From: Myxococcales bacterium | GTDB taxonomy: Bacteria > Myxococcota_A > Polyangia > Polyangiales > Polyangiaceae | DNA length: 64,000 nt | Assembly (NCBI GenBank): GCA_016191785.1 | Contig: JACPVJ010000121.1 | Span: 44,817 to 108,816, forward strand | Direction: 5' to 3' | Shown: positions 8,216-17,396 of the stretch, piece after piece | Numbering within the stretch: position 1 is the first letter of the stretch | Layout of the letters: the number at the start of each line of letters is the position of its first letter | The notes under the pieces: model-generated | What the model saw: only the letters and a program-made list of their open reading frames with translations | Database searches by the model: none | What the model was told of the DNA's origin: nothing | Program-made: the position numbers and the translations under genes

Positions 8216-9166
8216 CTACGGCGCGTACGACTCGACCGCGTTGCTCGCGCCGCCGGCGGCGGCCTCGCCACCGATCACGTACACCCGCCCTGCGGCGGAC
8301 ACGACCGCGGCGCCGATGCGCGGCGTCGCCAGCGGCGGCCCGCTGGACCAGGCGCTGCCGTCCCACACGTCCACCGTGCCCGCGGCGTCCCCGCCGACCA
8401 CGTACGCCTTGCCGTCGAGGACCGCGGCGCCGAGCCCGTCACGCGGGTGCGGGAAATCAGCGACGCTGGTCCAGTTGTCGCTCTTCGGCTCGTAGACGTC
8501 GACCTTGTTCGTGACGCCGCCGCTCTCGCTCTGCCCTCCCACCGCGTGGACCCACCCCGAGAGCACGAACCCGGCGAAGCCCACCCGGGGGTTCGGGATC
8601 GCGGCCTTCACCGACCAGCCGTTCGTGGCCGGGTCGAGCACCACGCTGTCGCCCAGGAGCTTGGTGTCGCCCCGGCCGGCGACGACGATCAACTTGCCGG
8701 CCTCGTGCTCGGCCGCGTAGCCACCGGCGCGATTGAGCAGCAGCGAGGCCACCTTCTTCCAGGCCGAGGCCCCCGGCTCGAGCACGAAGGTCGAGTCGGT
8801 GGGGGAAGCGTCGGGGTCCGAGTAGCCGCCGACCGCGTAGAGCGCCTCGCCCACGCGGCCCAGGGCGACCCGCTCGCGCGCGAGCGGAAGCTCGGGCCCC
8901 GCCGCCCAGGTGTTCGCCGCGGGATCGTACGCGTAGACCTTCTGGCTGACCGCGCCGCCGGCGACCCCGCCGGCCACCCAGATCTTGCCGCCCAGCTCGG
9001 CGCCCGAGAGGTGCGCGATGGCCTCGGGCAGCGGCGCGTCGGTGCGCCAGGGGCCCGAGCCGCCGGCGCCGCCGGCGCCGCCGGTTCCGCTCTTGCCCGA
9101 CTCGTCGTCGCTCGAGCCGCAACCCAGAACCGAAGTGCAGGCGACCAGAACCCACGTGAAACGCAT
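8216..9166 (-). CDS. Kelch-repeat lipoprotein
   Basis: 316 residues. Signal peptide MRFTWVLVACTSVLGC (lipobox VLGC), then a Gly/Ala/Ser linker (GTGGAGGAGGSG) typical of Polyangiales surface lipoproteins. The rest is about six Kelch repeats: blades such as VWVAGG..., LYAVGGYSD, LIVVAGRGD, VHAVGGQSE, AYVVGGDAA and VYVIGGEAA, each with the GG doublet and a conserved Trp upstream. It should form a closed beta-propeller on the cell surface; ligand unknown. Confidence 0.9.
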   Translation of the reverse strand: MRFTWVLVACTSVLGCGSSDDESGKSGTGGAGGAGGSGPWRTDAPLPEAIAHLSGAELGGKIWVAGGVAGGAVSQKVYAYDPAANTWAAGPELPLARERVALGRVGEALYAVGGYSDPDASPTDSTFVLEPGASAWKKVASLLLNRAGGYAAEHEAGKLIVVAGRGDTKLLGDSVVLDPATNGWSVKAAIPNPRVGFAGFVLSGWVHAVGGQSESGGVTNKVDVYEPKSDNWTSVADFPHPRDGLGAAVLDGKAYVVGGDAAGTVDVWDGSAWSSGPPLATPRIGAAVVSAAGRVYVIGGEAAAGGASNAVESYAP

Positions 9167-9244
9167 GGCGGCGGGACGATACCTCGCTGTCGCTTTCCCA
9201 GCCAGCCCGATTGGGTATCATCCGCGCCTTCGGTCGAGGAACGG

Positions 9245-10648
<1,404 letters not shown>

Positions 10649-10695
10649 CGACTCCCGGGTTCCATCTCGCCGAAGGCAGCTCTAGACACCGGGCT

Positions 10696-11592
10696 GTGAC
10701 TCGCCGCGCTTCCACCGCCCTCGCCCTGGCCGTCTTCGCCGTCGCCGCGCCGCTTGCGGCGCAAGAGCCCCCGCCCGAGCCGCCGCCGCCGCCCGCCGAG
10801 CCGGCCCCACCGCCTCCGGCGCCGGAGCCCCCGCCGGCGCCGAACACGGCGCCGGCTCCGTCGCCTGCCGGCGAGCCCGAGGCCGCGCCTCCCGTCGCCC
10901 AAGATCCGAACCTGCCTCCGCTCGACTACTCCGCGGGCGGGCCGCCGCCGCCGCCCCCCGAGAAGCCCAGCAAGGGCTTCGAGATGCCGCCGTGGTCGGC
11001 GCGGGTCGATCCGTTCAACTGGTTGCTCGAGGGTCGCCTGGGGCTCGAGCTCGAGGTGGGGCTGCTCGACTTCCTCTCGATCGAGGTGGTGCCCGTCTTC
11101 GTGGCGAGTCAGAAGCCACCGACCCTGAACTTCCGGGGCGCGAATGACGTGCTGCAGAAGTCCGGCGGTCTCGGCCCCCTCAGCGGTGCTTCCGTCGATC
11201 TCGGCTTTTGGCTCGATGGCAAGGTGTTCCGCGGGTACGTGATCCGCGCCGGCATCACCAACTATGGCTACGAGTATCGAACCGAGGACGACGCCGGTGT
11301 CGTCGATCAAGTCGACGTCACCGAGCGCGAGGCGTTCTTCATGTTCGGCTCCCACTCGCGCTGGGGCGCGTTCACCATCTCGGGTGGCATCGGCTTGGGG
11401 GTGCACCTGAAGAAGCAACAGCGGTGCTTCCCCAAGGGTGCCACGTCGCCCAGCCAGGCCACGAGCGAGGGCTGCGACAACCAGCTCTTGATCGCGCTGG
11501 ACCGCGACGCGAAGGACGCCGTCGACCTGAACGGACCGCTGTTCCCGGCGGATCTGATCGGCCGGTTCTCGCTGGGCGTGACCTTCGACTGA
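10696..11592 (+). CDS. Proline-rich secreted protein with probable outer-membrane beta-barrel domain
   Basis: 298 residues from GTG 10696. There is a Sec signal peptide (TALALAVFAVAAPLAAQ), then a region of about 75 residues that is almost all Pro/Ala/Glu, then a domain of alternating hydrophobic strands (LEGRLGLELEVGLLDFLSIEVVPVFV, GASVDLGFWLDGKVFRGYVIRAGITNYGY, FTISGGIGLGVHL, IGRFSLGVTFD). The C-terminal strand ends with Phe-Asp, close to a barrel closing strand. The Pro-rich segment could span periplasm or peptidoglycan. No family recognised. It is followed by tRNA-Leu. Confidence 0.7.
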   Translation: MTRRASTALALAVFAVAAPLAAQEPPPEPPPPPAEPAPPPPAPEPPPAPNTAPAPSPAGEPEAAPPVAQDPNLPPLDYSAGGPPPPPPEKPSKGFEMPPWSARVDPFNWLLEGRLGLELEVGLLDFLSIEVVPVFVASQKPPTLNFRGANDVLQKSGGLGPLSGASVDLGFWLDGKVFRGYVIRAGITNYGYEYRTEDDAGVVDQVDVTEREAFFMFGSHSRWGAFTISGGIGLGVHLKKQQRCFPKGATSPSQATSEGCDNQLLIALDRDAKDAVDLNGPLFPADLIGRFSLGVTFD

Positions 11593-11618
11593 GCCAGGCG
11601 TGCTAGGCTTTCGCCTGC

Positions 11619-11701
11619 GGCCCCGTGGCGGAACGGCAGACGCAGTCGACTTAAAATCGACGGCCCGCGAGGGCGTGAGGGTTCGACCCCCTCCGGGGCC
11701 A
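11619..11701 (+). tRNA. tRNA-Leu (anticodon UAA)
   Basis: A complete type II cloverleaf is readable. Acceptor arm GGCCCCG/CGGGGCC; D arm GCG...CGC; anticodon stem GTCGA/TCGAC with loop CTTAAAA (anticodon TAA). A long variable arm has stem GCCC/GGGC. T arm GAGGG-TTCGACC-CCCTC. The discriminator is A, as expected for leucine. CCA is not encoded. It marks the left edge of an accessory segment. Confidence 0.95.
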
Positions 11702-12317
11702 CGCCGACAGTGCTCAGAGGCTGTGAAAGTTTCGCCTGCCGCCGGTGGTCGCGGGCGGGGCCGCTCGCGGCCCTTCCGGGGCGCCGGCAAGGAACGACGC
11801 TGAAAGAGCGCCTGTCGCGCCGTGACTCGGGGTGAGGCTCGTGGGTCCGTTGCTGGATCTGGCGCAGCAGTTGCCGTGGCGGAGATGGGCGCGCCGCAGG
11901 GCTTCAACTCCATCCCGCACGCTCATGCGCTCGATGGCGAGACAGCGCGGCGAAGAGTCAGAGCTCGCGGCGCGGTTCCTTGCCCACGGCGCTGCCGCTA
12001 CCAAGACCACAGAGGGCATCCCGTGCACGCCCACCCCGTCGGCCCCTCGGGTGTCGCGAAGCGCGTCCTTTGTTGGGGGCGTGCAGGCACCGTCCCAGCA
12101 CTTCGTGTCGCGGGAGAAAGAGCGGCGTCACGTCGGATTTGTGTTGACGTACTTACAGGCGACACGCGCTCGCACTTCGTCAGGCACATCGCTCGATGCG
12201 TCGCCATCGCGCGACGATGCTTGCTGATCGCGTTTCGCGCGCGCGACGATTCGCGAAGCGTCCGGACGCTCGGAGCGCGCTCAGCGTGTCAGCAGCGAGG
12301 CTGAAAATCCCCGTGAT
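11702..12317. other. 616-bp non-coding stretch between tRNA-Leu and the HNH gene
   Basis: No convincing coding region is seen on either strand; the open frames present lack codon bias, signal features or family motifs. The main content is the left copy of an inverted hairpin element at 11981-12088. The part 12100-12317 is somewhat less GC-rich and must contain the promoter of the HNH gene. No duplicate of the tRNA 3' end was found to suggest an integrase attachment site. Confidence 0.6.
11981..12088 (+). repeat. Left copy of inverted hairpin element flanking the HNH gene
   Basis: About 105 bp, repeated in inverted orientation at 13560-13655 with roughly 85% identity. This includes an uninterrupted identical 27-mer (12047-12073 here). 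The first 34 bp match the far end of the other copy at all but two positions plus one indel. A 9-bp stem pairs 12024-12032 (TGCACGCCC) with 12077-12085 (GGGCGTGCA). Relative to the other copy, two stem positions differ with the pairing kept (T-A versus G-C, and G-C versus A-T). Left has a 7-nt insertion in the loop. Confidence 0.8.
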
Positions 12318-13550
12318 ATGCCAGTATTCATGCGCGCTCTCTCCTCGGTCTCCGATCGCGAGCTTCGCGAGCGCCTCACGGCCGCCGTCAGCGCCGAGCG
12401 CATGGCTGCCGCCGACGTCATCTATCACCTGGTGGAGTTGGACCGCCGTCAGCTCTACCGGGAGGACGCCTGCTCCTCGCTCTACGCTTACTGCGTCGAG
12501 CGGCTCGGCTACTCCGAGGACGGCGCGACCAAGCGAATGCGCGTTGCCCGCATCTCTCAGCAGTTCCCACAGATCCTCGACGAGCTCGCGAGCGGCGCCA
12601 TCCACTTGACTGGACTGTTCCTGCTCTCTGGGCACCTCACGGAAGAGAACGTCGACCGTCTGCTCGCCGAGGCTCGGGGCAAGTCCAAGCGGCAGCTCGA
12701 GGAGCTCTTGGCTCGCTGGTTTCCCAAACCCGACGTGGCGGCGACCATCACCCCGAGCGTGCCCGAGCCGGCCCAGGCGGAGCTATCAACAATGTCCGGG
12801 GCAGGTAGCTCGGGCCCGCCGCCAGCGCCGCCGGTGCCCGCGGCCCGGGCTCGGGTCGAGCCGCTCTCCGCCACGACCTTCCGCGTGGAGTTCACTGCCA
12901 GCGCCGCGCTGCGCGACAAGCTCGAGCACGCCCGGAACCTGCTCAGCCACGCCGTCCCGAGCGGAGATCTCGCGGCGCTCATCGAGAGGGCCATCGACGA
13001 GCTCATCGCCGTCGAGACGAAGCGGCGGTCGGGGACGGGAAAGCCGCGCAAGCATCGGCAGACGAAGCCGGGCTCACGGCACGTGCCAGTGGAGGTCCAG
13101 CGCGCGGTGCGAGAGCGGGATGAAGATCAGTGCGCTTTCGTCGACGCCGAGGGGCGACGCTGCTCCGAGAAGCGCTTCTTGACCATCGAGCACCTCGAGC
13201 CTTTCGCGCTGGGTGGGCCAACGACGGTGGAGAACTGCTGCTTGCTTTGCTCGTCTCACAACGCCTACCGAGCACGCCAGGTGTTCGGCGAAGAACACGT
13301 TGCTCGGAAGGTCGAAGAGGCTCGAGCGGACCGGGACGCCGCAGCTGCAGAGCCTGCGGAGCCCACGGAGCCTGCCGCACCTGCGGCCCCACCCGAGCGA
13401 GACGCGTTCCAGAAGGTCCAGTACGCCTTGGTGCACATGGGCTTCAAGGCGACGCAGGCAAAGCGCGCCCTCGAGGAGCTGCGCCGGCGCGGGGTCGAGC
13501 CTCAGCCCGCGCCGCTGCTCCGCGCGGCGATCACCGTGCTCATGCCTTGA
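12318..13550 (+). CDS. HNH endonuclease-domain protein (DUF222/13E12-like architecture)
   Basis: 410 residues. The N-terminal helical part (to about 135) resembles the domain placed before HNH nucleases in multicopy 13E12-type proteins. It is followed by a Pro/Ala linker, a helical segment, a basic stretch (KRRSGTGKPRKHRQTKPGSRH) and an HNH core, IEHLEPFALGGPTTVENCCLLCSSHN. In that core the likely catalytic His is His292, with Asn306 and His314, and Cys pairs at 272/282 and 308/311 may hold zinc. The C-terminus has an Ala/Glu/Pro-rich linker and a RuvA-C-like helical hairpin (MGFKATQAKRALEELRRRG). Probable DNA nuclease of an accessory element; flanked by inverted repeats. Confidence 0.88.
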   Translation: MPVFMRALSSVSDRELRERLTAAVSAERMAAADVIYHLVELDRRQLYREDACSSLYAYCVERLGYSEDGATKRMRVARISQQFPQILDELASGAIHLTGLFLLSGHLTEENVDRLLAEARGKSKRQLEELLARWFPKPDVAATITPSVPEPAQAELSTMSGAGSSGPPPAPPVPAARARVEPLSATTFRVEFTASAALRDKLEHARNLLSHAVPSGDLAALIERAIDELIAVETKRRSGTGKPRKHRQTKPGSRHVPVEVQRAVRERDEDQCAFVDAEGRRCSEKRFLTIEHLEPFALGGPTTVENCCLLCSSHNAYRARQVFGEEHVARKVEEARADRDAAAAEPAEPTEPAAPAAPPERDAFQKVQYALVHMGFKATQAKRALEELRRRGVEPQPAPLLRAAITVLMP

Positions 13551-13559
13551 GACGCGTCA

Positions 13560-13655
13560 GGCACACCCCCACAAAGGACGCGCTTCGCGACACCCGACGG
13601 GGTGGGTGTGCCCGAGTGCGCTCGGTGGCCTTGGTAGCGGCAGCGGCCGTGGGCA
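13560..13655 (-). repeat. Right copy of inverted hairpin element flanking the HNH gene
   Basis: Begins 10 nt after the HNH stop codon and is the reverse complement of the element at 11981-12088. The 27 nt at 13571-13597 are identical to the reverse complement of 12047-12073. Its own stem pairs 13560-13568 (GGCACACCC) with 13604-13612 (GGGTGTGCC). Placed just behind the gene it could also act as a 3' structure for the HNH mRNA. Outside these ~96 bp the two flanks share no similarity. Confidence 0.8.
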
Positions 13656-13746
13656 CGAGTGCTGACGAGCACCAGCAGCGTGCCTGGCTCGAAGCCGCTC
13701 GCGATTCTCGTTGCATTGCCCGAGCGCGAATGGATAGAACCTGCTC

Positions 13747-14521
13747 GTGAAGAGCTCGTCCTACTCGGACCCGAAACGCGGGGCGCGACTTCGGCAAGCC
13801 AACCGCGGGCAGCTCGCTTGGGGGCGCATCGACCTCGACGCGCAGGTGCCCTACGACCACCCAGTGCGTGCCATCGCAGCGGTCATCGAGCGCCTCGACC
13901 TCTCCAAGCTCTACGCACGCATCGACGCCCGCGACTCGAACCCCGGCGCGCCGGCCATCGATCCCAAGCTCTTGCTCGGGCTGTGGGTGTACGCGACCAG
14001 CGAAGGGGAGAACAGTGCTCGGGAGATCCAGCGCCTGACCGAGTTGCACGCGGCCTACCGGTGGCTCTGCGGCGGGGTGTCGCAGAGCCACCACACGCTC
14101 AGCGACTTCCGCAGCACGAGCGCCGAGGTGTTCGACGACTTGCTCACGCAGGTGCTAGTGCTGCTCATGAGCCAAGACTTGGTGGAGGGGATACGCCAAG
14201 CACGACGCCATCGACGAAGCGGCTCTGCGCGACGTCACCACCTACGCCCCGCTGCCCAAGCCCCGCGACGGCTCCGAGCCCAACCAGCCGAGGGAGGGTG
14301 ACAGCAAAGCCGCCGCCGCTTGGCGGCAGCGCAGGGCTACCGACGAGGCCAAGCAGATCTACCGGCACCGGGCCGCGACCGCGGAGACCGTCAACGCGGA
14401 CGCGAAAACGCACCGCGGGCTCGACTCGCTGACGCTACGTGGCCTCGACAAGGCCCTCGCCAGCGTCACGCTCTTTGCTCTCACCTACGATATTCTGCGC
14501 GCCATCACGCTCGGCGCCTGA
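13747..14521 (+). pseudogene. IS1182/IS5-type DDE transposase remnant with internal deletion
   Basis: The 5' part (GTG 13747 to about 14187) encodes the family N-terminus: LAWGRIDLDAQVPYDHPVRAI..., LLLGLWVYATSEGENSAREIQRL, YRWLCGGVSQSHHTLSDFR. It then jumps in a different reading frame to the family C-terminus: GYAKHDAIDEAALRDVTTYAP, WRQRRATDEAKQIYRHRAATAE, NADAKTHRGLDSLTLRGL. The joined product would be about 258 residues, so most of the DDE catalytic core (roughly 200 residues) is deleted and the frame is shifted by one. It must be inactive. Terminal inverted repeats could not be identified. Confidence 0.88.
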
Positions 14522-14685
14522 CGCCGCCGCCCTGGCAACACACCGGCGGTGTCCGAACGGGGCGCTTGCGCTACCCGTACCGACGCCTTCCCGTCGAGCC
14601 GGGCGCTTTGCTCTCGCGCCTCGCGCTCGCCAGCTCGCGCGGACGCGGAGGCCGAAGCTCGACGAACCGATAGTTTCTCAGCCTC

Positions 14686-15264
14686 TCAGTCCACCGCCAG
14701 CCGGTCCGACCGTGCCATTCGGTACAAGAGCCAACCCCCCAGGGCGAAGGCGGCGACCATGGCCAGCGTGGCGAGGGCGCGCAGCGCGAACGCGAACGTG
14801 CCGCAATGGTTGAGCAGGTGCCACTGGGTGAGCAGCGTGTCCCAGTCGTGCAGCACCTTGTCCCCCATGCCGACCAGCGCCAGCTGGTTCTTGTTGGCGT
14901 CGTCCACATAGGTCGCGAGCTCGAAGGTGCTGAACGACAGCCACGACACGCCCACCGAGAGTCCGAACCAGTCGCGCTGGAACAGGAGCAAGTAGACGGC
15001 GACCAGCGTGGGCGCGGCGAGCTGCGTCAGGCTGCCGCCGAGCAACATCAGGGTCTGGCCGAAGGCGCTGAAGAGCAGGTGCCCGAGCTCGTGCAGCACC
15101 AGCGTGAGCCCGCCGAACCACGAGCGATACATCGGATCGAACAGGTGGCGCACACCGGCGTACACCAGGTAGAGCAACAGCGGCAGGCGCGCCCACGGCG
15201 AGCGCGAGTCGGACCAATCGCGGGCGTCGTCGACCAGGCCTTCCAGGGTGTCGCGCAGGGTCAC
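14686..15264 (-). CDS. Small membrane protein with HExxH motif (M50-like)
   Basis: 192 residues from GTG 15264. Several hydrophobic helices are visible: LPLLLYLVYAGV, the HELGH-bearing LTLVLHELGHLLFSAFGQTLMLLGG, LAAPTLVAVYLLLF, SVGVSWLSFSTF and the C-terminal LATLAMVAAFALGGWLLY. HELGH inside a membrane helix is the pattern of intramembrane zinc proteases (M50/site-2 or the M50B-like family). An NPDG-type third ligand is not obvious, though MGDKVLHDWDTLLTQW holds acidic residues. Proteolysis is therefore only likely. Divergent from the coiled-coil gene; adjoins the transposase remnant. Confidence 0.7.
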   Translation of the reverse strand: MTLRDTLEGLVDDARDWSDSRSPWARLPLLLYLVYAGVRHLFDPMYRSWFGGLTLVLHELGHLLFSAFGQTLMLLGGSLTQLAAPTLVAVYLLLFQRDWFGLSVGVSWLSFSTFELATYVDDANKNQLALVGMGDKVLHDWDTLLTQWHLLNHCGTFAFALRALATLAMVAAFALGGWLLYRMARSDRLAVD

Positions 15265-15303
15265 GTCGGGCGTCGAGCTTAGAGCGTTCGGGAAGGATTG
15301 TCG

Positions 15304-15319
15304 TGCTACTCTCGTAGCA
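15304..15319. promoter_or_regulatory. Inverted repeat TGCTAC-N4-GTAGCA in a divergent promoter region
   Basis: A perfect 6-4-6 inverted repeat lies in the 68-bp gap between the divergent genes at 15264 (minus) and 15333 (plus), 13 bp before the plus-strand GTG. The position suggests an operator or a promoter-overlapping site. No regulator gene adjoins it, so the binding protein is unknown. Confidence 0.35.
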
Positions 15320-15332
15320 TCCCAGGAGCACG

Positions 15333-15959
15333 GTGTTGTCGCGCTGGGACGAACTCTTCAGTCGCATGCGTCGCGTCGAGGCCGAACGGCTCGAGGCCGA
15401 GCGGCGGCAGCGCGAAGCCGAAGCGGCCATCCGCGACCACGAGGCCTGGGCCGAGGCGGCGCTGGACGAGATGTGGCGAGCCGTCATGACCGAGGTCGAG
15501 GCACGGGTGGCCGAGTTCGCCGCGTCCACCGGGCGACGCATCGACGTCGTGCGCCACCTCAGGACCCTCGAGGCCAGCACCGGCAGCGCGGCGCTCAGGA
15601 TCTTGGAGCTTCGGCTCGGGGACTCGGTCGTCTACCTCTATTCCCACCACGCCGCCGGCTCGGCCGTGCACGTCCACGTGGCGCAGTGGCCCGCACCCGA
15701 GGGAAAGCACCGCCGTCACCACCGCATGATCAGCCTGCCGGTCTGTACGCTGGAGCGCGTCGCATCCCGCGACTGGGCCCTCTGCCGAGTGTCGCCGAAT
15801 GCCGCGTCCCGTAGCTTGAAGGTCGAAGACGTGGTGTACCGGGCCTTCGAGCTCCTGGTCTTCGGTCTCGAGCGCTCCGATCCGCGCGTTTTGGGCCTGC
15901 GCGTAGTGAGCGACGCCGATCCGCGCTCGAGCAAGACCGTGATGCAGTTCCCCGATTGA
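15333..15959 (+). CDS. Coiled-coil N-terminal cytosolic protein, function unknown
   Basis: 208 residues from GTG 15333. Residues 8-50 are a strongly charged helix (MRRVEAERLEAERRQREAEAAI) likely to form a coiled coil. The rest is a mixed alpha/beta domain with a His/Pro-rich central loop (SHHAAGSAVHVHVAQW, GKHRRHH). No signal peptide, membrane segment or recognised motif. It is followed by a good intrinsic-terminator hairpin before amtB, so it is a single-gene unit. Confidence 0.7.
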   Translation: MLSRWDELFSRMRRVEAERLEAERRQREAEAAIRDHEAWAEAALDEMWRAVMTEVEARVAEFAASTGRRIDVVRHLRTLEASTGSAALRILELRLGDSVVYLYSHHAAGSAVHVHVAQWPAPEGKHRRHHRMISLPVCTLERVASRDWALCRVSPNAASRSLKVEDVVYRAFELLVFGLERSDPRVLGLRVVSDADPRSSKTVMQFPD

Positions 15960-15970
15960 AGGGCCACGGG

Positions 15971-15999
15971 GTGGGACAATGTCCCACGCGATTTTTTTT
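15971..15999 (+). terminator. Rho-independent terminator between the coiled-coil gene and amtB
   Basis: Perfect 7-bp stem GTGGGAC / GTCCCAC with a 3-nt loop, then GCGA and a run of eight T (15992-15999). T runs are rare in this GC-rich window. It begins 12 nt after the stop codon of the gene at 15333. Because the dyad lies about 80 bp before amtB it could alternatively serve as an operator there. Confidence 0.72.
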
Positions 16000-16067
16000 C
16001 GGGCCGTGCACCTCGGGAACACTCGGCCGAAACACTCGCGAAACACCCGCGGGTCAGGCTTTCGTGC

Positions 16068-17375
16068 ATGAACGAGATCAACGGAGGCGATACCGCATGG
16101 GTATTGGTCTCGACCGCACTGGTGCTGATGATGACCCCGGGCCTGGCGCTGTTCTACGGCGGCATGGTGCGCGCGAAGAACGTGCTCTCGACGTTCATGC
16201 ACAGCTTCTTCGCGATGGGCCTGGTGACGGTGGCGTGGGTGACCGTGGGCTATTCTCTCGCCTTCGGTGAGACCCGCGGGGGGCTGGTCGGTGGCTTCGG
16301 GCACCTGTTCTTGAACGGGGTCGGGCTCGAGCCCCGCGCGGGGACCACGGTGCCGCACCTGCTCTTCTGCGCGTACCAGATGATGTTCGCGATCATCACC
16401 CCGGCGCTGATCTCGGGAGCGTATGCCGAGCGGCTGAAGTTCTCGACCTACGCCGTGTTCACCTTGCTCTGGTCGGTGCTGATCTACGCGCCGCTCTGCC
16501 ACTGGGTGTGGGGCCCCGGCGGGTGGCTGCTCGGGCGCGGGGCCCTGGACTTCGCCGGCGGCACGGTGGTCCACCTGTCGTCCGGCGTCTCGGCGCTGGT
16601 GTTCGCCATCGTGCTGGGGAAGCGCTTCGGTTACCCGAAGCGGAAGGCTCCGCCGCACAACCTGACGATGACCCTGCTCGGGGCCGGCCTGCTCTGGGTC
16701 GGCTGGTTCGGCTTCAACGCCGGCTCGGCGCTGGGCGCGAACGGCCTTGCGGCGCTGGCCTTGGTCAACACCCACATCGCGGCGGCGGTGGGCGCCGTGG
16801 CCTGGGCCGGCGTCGAGTGGGTGCGACACGGCAAGCCCTCGTCCCTCGGCGTGGCGTCGGGGCTGGTGGCAGGGCTGGTGGCCATCACGCCCGCGGCGGG
16901 CTTCGTGGGTCCGATGAGCGCGGTGGTGATCGGCCTGCTCGCAGGCGCGGCTTGCTACGGCGGCGTGCTGCTCAAGCACAAGCTCGGCTACGACGACAGC
17001 CTGGACGTCTTCGGGGTGCACGGGATCGGCGGCATCCTCGGCGCGCTGCTCACCGGCGTCTTGGCGTCGAAGGTGTGGAACCCCGCCGGCCAAGATGGCC
17101 TGATCCGTGGCGGCACCGGGGTGTTCGTCGAGCAGCTGATCGGCGTGGCTGCCGCGGCGTCGTTCGCGGCCGTGGGCACCTTCGCCTTGCTCAAGCTGCT
17201 CGACAAGGTGATGGGCCTGCGTGCGGCCAAGGACGAGGAGCTCGAAGGGCTCGACGTGACGCTGCATGGCGAAGAGGCGTTCAGCTTCGCCGAAGGCGCG
17301 GGCGCGCGCGCGTTTCTCGCGCCGGCGCCGCCGACCCCGGACGAGCGCGGCGAGCTGGTCGAGTCGGAGGCGTGA
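16068..17375 (+). CDS. amt: Ammonium transporter (Amt family)
   Basis: 435 residues, polytopic inner-membrane channel for NH4+/NH3. Starts directly with the first helix (MNEINGGDTAWVLVSTALVLMMTPGLALFYGGMVRAKN), so no cleavable signal. The pore His pair is visible in DFAGGTVVHLSSGVSALV and DVFGVHGIGGILG. Other hallmarks are LLWVGWFGFNAGSAL and NTHIAAAVGAV. The C-terminal cytosolic tail is acidic (EELEGLDVTLHGEEAFSFAEG...), as in the GlnK-interacting tail, but no glnK/glnB gene adjoins it. Convergent with the four-CBS gene. Confidence 0.96.
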   Translation: MNEINGGDTAWVLVSTALVLMMTPGLALFYGGMVRAKNVLSTFMHSFFAMGLVTVAWVTVGYSLAFGETRGGLVGGFGHLFLNGVGLEPRAGTTVPHLLFCAYQMMFAIITPALISGAYAERLKFSTYAVFTLLWSVLIYAPLCHWVWGPGGWLLGRGALDFAGGTVVHLSSGVSALVFAIVLGKRFGYPKRKAPPHNLTMTLLGAGLLWVGWFGFNAGSALGANGLAALALVNTHIAAAVGAVAWAGVEWVRHGKPSSLGVASGLVAGLVAITPAAGFVGPMSAVVIGLLAGAACYGGVLLKHKLGYDDSLDVFGVHGIGGILGALLTGVLASKVWNPAGQDGLIRGGTGVFVEQLIGVAAAASFAAVGTFALLKLLDKVMGLRAAKDEELEGLDVTLHGEEAFSFAEGAGARAFLAPAPPTPDERGELVESEA

Positions 17376-17396
17376 AGGTGCCTCGTCCGGCGCGCC

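Noticed and set aside
12140..12175. Sigma-70-like promoter with TTGACG in front of the HNH gene
   Set aside because: No matching -10 element at suitable spacing, so not called.
11714..12304. Several open frames between tRNA-Leu and the HNH gene
   Set aside because: No motifs, no signal peptides and inconsistent codon use; they also cross the hairpin repeat.
11619..14700. Integrase-type attachment site duplicated from the tRNA-Leu 3' end
   Set aside because: No second copy of the tRNA 3' sequence and no integrase gene were found in the window.
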